In this document: one piece after another, positions 59,383-64,000 of the stretch
Position numbering within the stretch: position 1 is the first letter of the stretch
Layout of the letters: every line of letters begins with the position of its first letter
NCBI GenBank assembly: GCA_951812925.1
Contig: OX638369.1
Span: 56,310,228-56,374,227, forward strand
DNA length: 64,000 nt
Source of the DNA: Calliopum simillimum
Taxonomy: Eukaryota > Arthropoda > Insecta > Diptera > Lauxaniidae
Direction of reading: 5' to 3'
Notes under the pieces: generated by a model
The model's input: only the letters and a program-made list of their open reading frames with translations
What the model was told of the DNA's origin: nothing
Database searches by the model: none
Position numbers and translations under genes: made by a program

Positions 59383-59930
59383 GAATTTCCGCGATAATGC
59401 CCAAAAATCTGAAAGAGGGTATCAAAAAAGTGAGCTGAGATATTTTTAAAATTTTTTGAAGGTCATTGGATGAAGGACCACTAATGAAATTTTGTAAAAA
59501 CATGTAACCCATTTTAACCCATTTTTTTGATGAAGGTGTCAGAAAGACCCATAATAACAGTATGAAATGGGTTAAAAAATTCCAGAAAATTGTTCCCTAC
59601 GTGGTTTTACGAGGGCCTTGGAAGAAAAGTTTTATCCAAAATGAAGATTTTTGGAGTAGAGTAAAATTTGGGAAAAAAATTTTTTTAGGGTATTTAAGCC
59701 AAAAAGAGAAAAATGTTGATTTTAGGTTCCAATTTTTATTTTTGTTTTTATGTACCCTGATTCAAGACAAATCATGATGAATCGTACGGCTCATTCCGAG
59801 CGTTTTTGAGATCGTAATAAACAAACACAGCATCATGCCGATATTTTGCATAAACCGGCACTGTGTCGCCTCCTGTTGACCGGCAAAAAATCTCAGCTCA
59901 CTTTTTTGACATAATCGAGGAAATTCAAAA
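59383..59930. repeat. foldback pair around 59.4 and 59.9 kb
   Basis: GAATTTCC, GATAATG, then AAAAAAGTGAGCTGAGAT (59382-59450) is inverted at 59885-59930 (ATCTCAGCTCACTTTTTT, CATAATCGAGGAAATTC). The arms are about 45-65 bp, the spacer about 435 bp. Confidence 0.65.
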
Positions 59931-61570
59931 ATTTATTTTTGCATCAGTCTACTATTTATGTTTGGACAGACAGTTGCTACAAATTTTATACCTTTTCATC
60001 AGTAGTGAGTCAATTCTTAGAAGTTTGTAATCGTAAGTAAAAAAATTGATTCTATGTTTCATACGGACGGACCCAGGTTCGAATCCTAGTGCAGACATTT
60101 CGTTTCTACATTTTTTAGTTGACAATATGGTTAGTCCCAGGAATCTTACATTTTCCGGTGTTCTACCGATTTCCATCAATGTAAAAAAAAACTTCGATAA
60201 GCGATTATAGTCCATTTTTTTAAGTGAAAAACATTAACCACATAAAGACTTTCGGATATGAATTAATACCACCTGAATGTATAAAATCTCCCACTGTGCG
60301 TTGCATTCTAAACCATAGAGTAAATGGAAAAAGTCATTTCAAAGAAAGAAAAAAAAAAACATTTTTCTACGAATTTTTTCCTCAATGAAATGAAACTTGT
60401 GGACTTAAAAGTATGAAAAAAAAAACCCCAAAATCATAAAGTATTACATGCGACTACGACTCGGCATTTGACCGAGTTCTCTATCACCTCCGGTATTTGT
60501 GCTGTTTGGTTGATAGTGTAAATATGGGTGGCTTTTCGAAGAATTAAAATGCAGCAACTCAGAAAAATGTTGCAGGCCAGATATCGCGCACAGCACACAC
60601 AACACAGTGAATTAAGACATAAAGCGTCACTAATCGAAAATTTTAGGCAGCGCCCATCATAAAGAGATGAACGGAGGAACGGCGAGTGAGCGCAGCATAG
60701 AGCAGCGATCCCGAATATTTGTAGGTAACAGAGAAAAGAACAAAACTGTGCGGCAGCCTTTCATACCCCGATGATGATGGGAAGATTTTTATCAGTGATA
60801 ATTCAGGTGATAATTATATAATTTGTGATGGACAGACAGACAGACAGACAGACAGAATGGCAGTAGAACAAGGGACAAGTAAGTAAGAAGCAGCAAATAA
60901 TGCATTAAAGTCAGTGTATGCGCCTACTTTTGACGCCAAGATAGAAGTGGAATTTTATCGTTTTTTCTTTAGAATATTCGAAAAGTTTAAGTGTTGTCAA
61001 AAGGTTGGGGTGTAAGGAGTAGGAATAAAAATACAAAATTAATTTTTCCTTTTCAGTGTATTATTTTGCTACCCTAATACATTTTTCTGATCTTTCAATT
61101 AGCTTAACTTACCTTCGAAAAAACATGTTTTATCATAGTCTGAAAAAACACTGAAACCGATTCCTTCACTTCTTCATCACTTGAAAATTTATTCCAGCTA
61201 AGTTCTTTTTCAAAGTTTCGGACAGTCTCATTTTAAATCTGCCATAACTTTTAAAGGAAGTATCGTATGGCAACTTTTAAGAGCTTATTTTGAAGAAATA
61301 GCATAGAACTACGTGATACATTTGGTAAAAAAAAATAATGAAAATTTTATGCAGCTTGCATCAAATCTCAAAAATAGCCAAAATAGCCATTTTTCATGAG
61401 TTTAACCTCAAATACCTCAAAATCCTGAGGTGGTGGGTCAATTCTGACCTCGCTTTCGGATTCAACTCTTAACGTTACTTGGAAAATGCTTGAAAACAAA
61501 ACCTTGTGTTATTAATGTGTATGTGTTACTAATTTAGAAAAAAAGTACCTTTTTTGTCCCGGTAGTACGA
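59931..61570. other. mixed DNA with tRNA-like relic and microsatellite
   Basis: A B-box motif AGGTTCGAATCCT (60075-60087, plus strand) marks a possible tRNA relic without a clear A box. (GACA)n spans 60831-60856. 60540-60900 is nearer average GC and may be single-copy; a 35-codon frame starting at 60667 (MNGGTASERSIEQRSRIFVG) has no further support. Confidence 0.4.
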
Positions 61571-61609
61571 GGGTTAAGATTTTTTTCAGAATTGTTCTTT
61601 TAGTCGAGA

Positions 61610-62560
61610 GTCAACATAAAAACTGCATTTGCAGTTGGTCACCATGATAATATGAACGTTATTATCCTCTTCCATTCTAAGGGTCGTGGCACCCGGTTGA
61701 CAATGCAATTCTTTACCGATCGTCCAAACTCTACCTGCGATTTAGGTCCAAACCGCAGCCACCACGAAACTCCCCAAAGGGCCATCTTAATAGTCAGTTG
61801 AAAGATCTAGCGAACCGGATGCTCCAAAGTGCTACTGACTCCTGTGGTACCAGAAAAATCTCTGGTCAAACTTCGTAGCAAAACGCTACTGTTAGTATAG
61901 CTCTGATCAGCCTGGGACTAATCACCCATGTCGATTCATCATGGATTGTGGAAACGCATTTCTTGGTGTATCACTCTTTAAGAAAGCTCTAGGCTTTCTT
62001 GGAAGAAGAAGTCCTATCCAAAGTAGCTATAACCCCTTATAACCACCATATACGACTCGACTTACTATGGACCGTGGGAACGCGTTGCGCAGTGCATATT
62101 TGTCAGGAGAACCTTCGAAATCCTGTCTTGGAATGGATCGTGGGTACGCGTTGCCCAAAGCGTATTTGTCAGGAGAACCTTCGAAATCCTGTCTTGGAAT
62201 GGATCGTGGGTACGCGTTGCCCAAAGCGTATTTGTCAGGAGAACCTTCGAAATCCTGTCTTGGATTGCTTTTGACCACTTTGCCATATACGTAACGTGAC
62301 AGTAGGAGATTAAAGGGAAAATCCTCCATCTCTCCAAAAGTCACGCCCTTCCGCCTATCTGCTTTAGCGAGTAGTCGACAGCGACACTGCGGTCTGCCAA
62401 TCACCTTTATCAGGGTTTGCCGCTGGGAGGCAGCAGGCAGCTTGGGTCCAGACATGGGGCAATGTCTAGCCAACAAACTCTCAAGTTCCGTTTTACCTTC
62501 GATTCAAGTGTGGGAATAGGTAATAATTGCTAGGCGCCGCCAGGTCAGTACACCGGTTTA
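61610..62560. repeat. GC-rich unclassified region with 66-bp tandem repeat
   Basis: This region differs in composition from its AT-rich surroundings and could be part of an unidentified retroelement or a decayed gene. Frames are open on both strands across the tandem repeat because its length is a multiple of three; I see no domain. Confidence 0.45.
62067..62264. repeat. 66-bp tandem repeat, three copies
   Basis: Units at 62067-62132, 62133-62198 and 62199-62264. Copies 2 and 3 look identical; copy 1 differs at several bases. A diverged fourth relative (starting ATGGATTGTGGAAACGC) lies at about 61943-62005. The unit equals 22 codons, so it preserves frame on both strands. Confidence 0.92.
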
Positions 62561-62564
62561 TATT

Positions 62565-64000
62565 CGAATTTTGACTTTAATAACCCATCGGTGTCCAGAT
62601 GCTTTTGGTCTGTGTATTCTTGGGGGTCCTACTAAACTGATGATAGACCAATTTCCTAGTATTTTTCCTAAATACACGGCCTATTTTCAACACACATTAA
62701 ATTCATCTCATGCTTGTAATATTCGGATGTTTTTGTGATGGTTAGTGCATAAGCTAAACTGTATTTAATTCGGCTGATGGCGCTAAATGGTGCTGGATGC
62801 AGTCTTTACTTATGCTCGTATACCGTTTTATTAATAATTTTTCAATGCTTTGGCTAAAGAGTTTTGCATACTCATACTTTTTAACGACCTATACAAATTT
62901 TTTCAAGACTTAGACTTTTTTTGCTGCACAGCAATCAAACTATTATTCTGATTTCGCCCGATAATAGTGTAAATCTTCTCAATGGTTCCAACAACAGCTG
63001 CGTTGAGTATGTTTTTTGGCTCTACTTGTTGTTTTAGCAGTACATAACATAGAATGCACGTTGAGCTACATGCAAATTTTAGCGTCTTTTCCAATAGTTA
63101 TGGTTGCAAAGTTTTAGCTCTTCATTCGTACTGTACATAATATAGCGTTGATGGCTTATCGTAATGGATACTTTGATAACAACTGAACATAAAATGATGG
63201 ATAGATAATTAAGTGAAGAAAATATGTTCTCTGTGAACATTTAAAATCGACATTTTCAGCTAAGTTGAGCAACATTTTCAAAAAATTTCTCGTCGATGGC
63301 AAGACTGTCTCATTGCTGTCTTATCTTCACTATAATGGGATGCATTTCTTTAAAATGCAATTCAAATTCGTTGCTCTTAAAATATCAAATTTATTAAGGT
63401 GACCGCATCGAACTGCAATTCCAGTTCAATTCTTTTTCCGCTTTTTTCAATATTTCTGTTACGCTTTTTTTGTCGATATCGAACAGATGCATTTTTCCAT
63501 GCCATGCTTCACGTGAAAGTATCTTTTTCTGGATTTTTTTTTTTTTTTTTGATTTTTTCCTTCTTATTCTGTAATAGTTTTTCCTGTATTGTCTGTCTGT
63601 CATCGATCGCATCGAACAAAAATATTTTCTCCAAGGTGGCTAAGATGTGAAAACATATTAGTTACGCTTCGGCAATAATGAAGACATTATTAACTCATTT
63701 ATTGTGTTGCGTTTCCTTCTTACAATATCCCAATCAAGAGAAATTGTCAGTGTGTGTTTTCTTCTTGGGTATCTATGTGTATTTTTTACCTCATATCTCG
63801 AAACTCACATGCGTACGCCTTCTTTTTTTGTGTTCATTTGTTCTGTTTTTATCTCTTTTGTTCACATTTTATTTCTCGCTCACACTATTGCGTTGACAGC
63901 TTCATGGTCCTTTGTCGGTTTTGTGTTTGCAATCTTTGGCAACAATTTTGTCTCTGCTGCTGCTGTTAGGGACTTTTCATCATTCGTACATATTCTCGAC
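62565..64000. other. likely single-copy DNA, no gene recognised
   Basis: AT-rich to mixed sequence with no terminal repeats or arrays. Frames near 63400-63970 are hydrophobic because of T-rich sequence and carry no known domain. Confidence 0.35.

Noticed and set aside
60660..60780. RNA-binding-protein exon suggested by RSRIFVG
   Set aside because: The match is too short; the frame ends after 35 codons and the rest of the domain is not visible nearby.
62067..62264. CRISPR-like array
   Set aside because: The three 66-bp units are contiguous, with no unique spacers, and the DNA is eukaryotic.

Overview
The window looks like repeat-dense, AT-rich nuclear DNA from an insect, most likely a higher fly of the tephritid/drosophilid type. 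I infer this from the mix of mariner, Tc1-like, hAT-like and piggyBac-like elements, a Penelope-like element, RNase H-bearing LINEs, common fly interspersed repeats with GTGGGCGGTGCCACGCC motifs, and CAG/CAA/GTC-rich single-copy stretches typical of fly gene neighbourhoods. I see no prokaryotic operons, rRNA genes, CRISPR arrays or complete host gene. Most coding signal is transposon-derived and almost all of it is broken.

Layout. 0.1-2.3 kb holds a mariner remnant and a nearly intact mariner-like element whose transposase is broken by a 4-bp duplication. 5.1-8.3 kb is a Penelope-like element (reverse transcriptase plus GIY-YIG nuclease, with a hammerhead-ribozyme-like 3' core) split by an antisense, 5'-truncated LINE; removing the LINE and its 5-bp duplication rejoins the frame exactly. 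8.4-11.9 kb looks single-copy. 12.6-15.1 kb is a LINE 3' remnant running into a 2.3-kb (TTCAA)n array. 15.1-19.6 kb carries a candidate exon and a second LINE 3' fragment. 21.6-28.3 kb is a degenerate 19-20-bp minisatellite split by a hAT-like foldback element (itself carrying a nested MITE) and a piggyBac-like element bounded by TTAA.

30.8-47.1 kb is dominated by foldback elements. A Tc1-like palindrome (34.0-35.5 kb) has its end invaded by a 4.35-kb element (35.5-39.9 kb) with about 0.83-kb inverted termini and a perfect 8-bp target duplication. That element encodes an intron-containing, probably frameshifted transposase-like protein of about 680 residues that I cannot place confidently. 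A 3.4-kb element with hAT-type ends and a perfect 8-bp duplication (43.7-47.1 kb) contains a roughly 0.5-kb-arm palindrome. Two deleted or partial mariner-type copies lie between them.

48.6-64 kb holds dispersed repeats, another deleted mariner, a tandem repeat of about 410 bp, a LINE tail, a higher-order tandem duplication of about 1 kb carrying tRNA-like B-box modules, and a 66-bp tandem repeat that keeps frame.

The most notable pattern is a shared core module, recognisable by TCTAAGCATTTT, CGTAAGATGCC and TGAGTAAA in order. It recurs inside several otherwise different foldback elements (24-25, 32, 36, 39 and 44 kb). A separate stretch is shared between the piggyBac-like and the 44-47 kb hAT-like elements. 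Together with the coding member at 35.5-39.9 kb, this suggests a family of modular foldback transposons with at least one formerly autonomous member.
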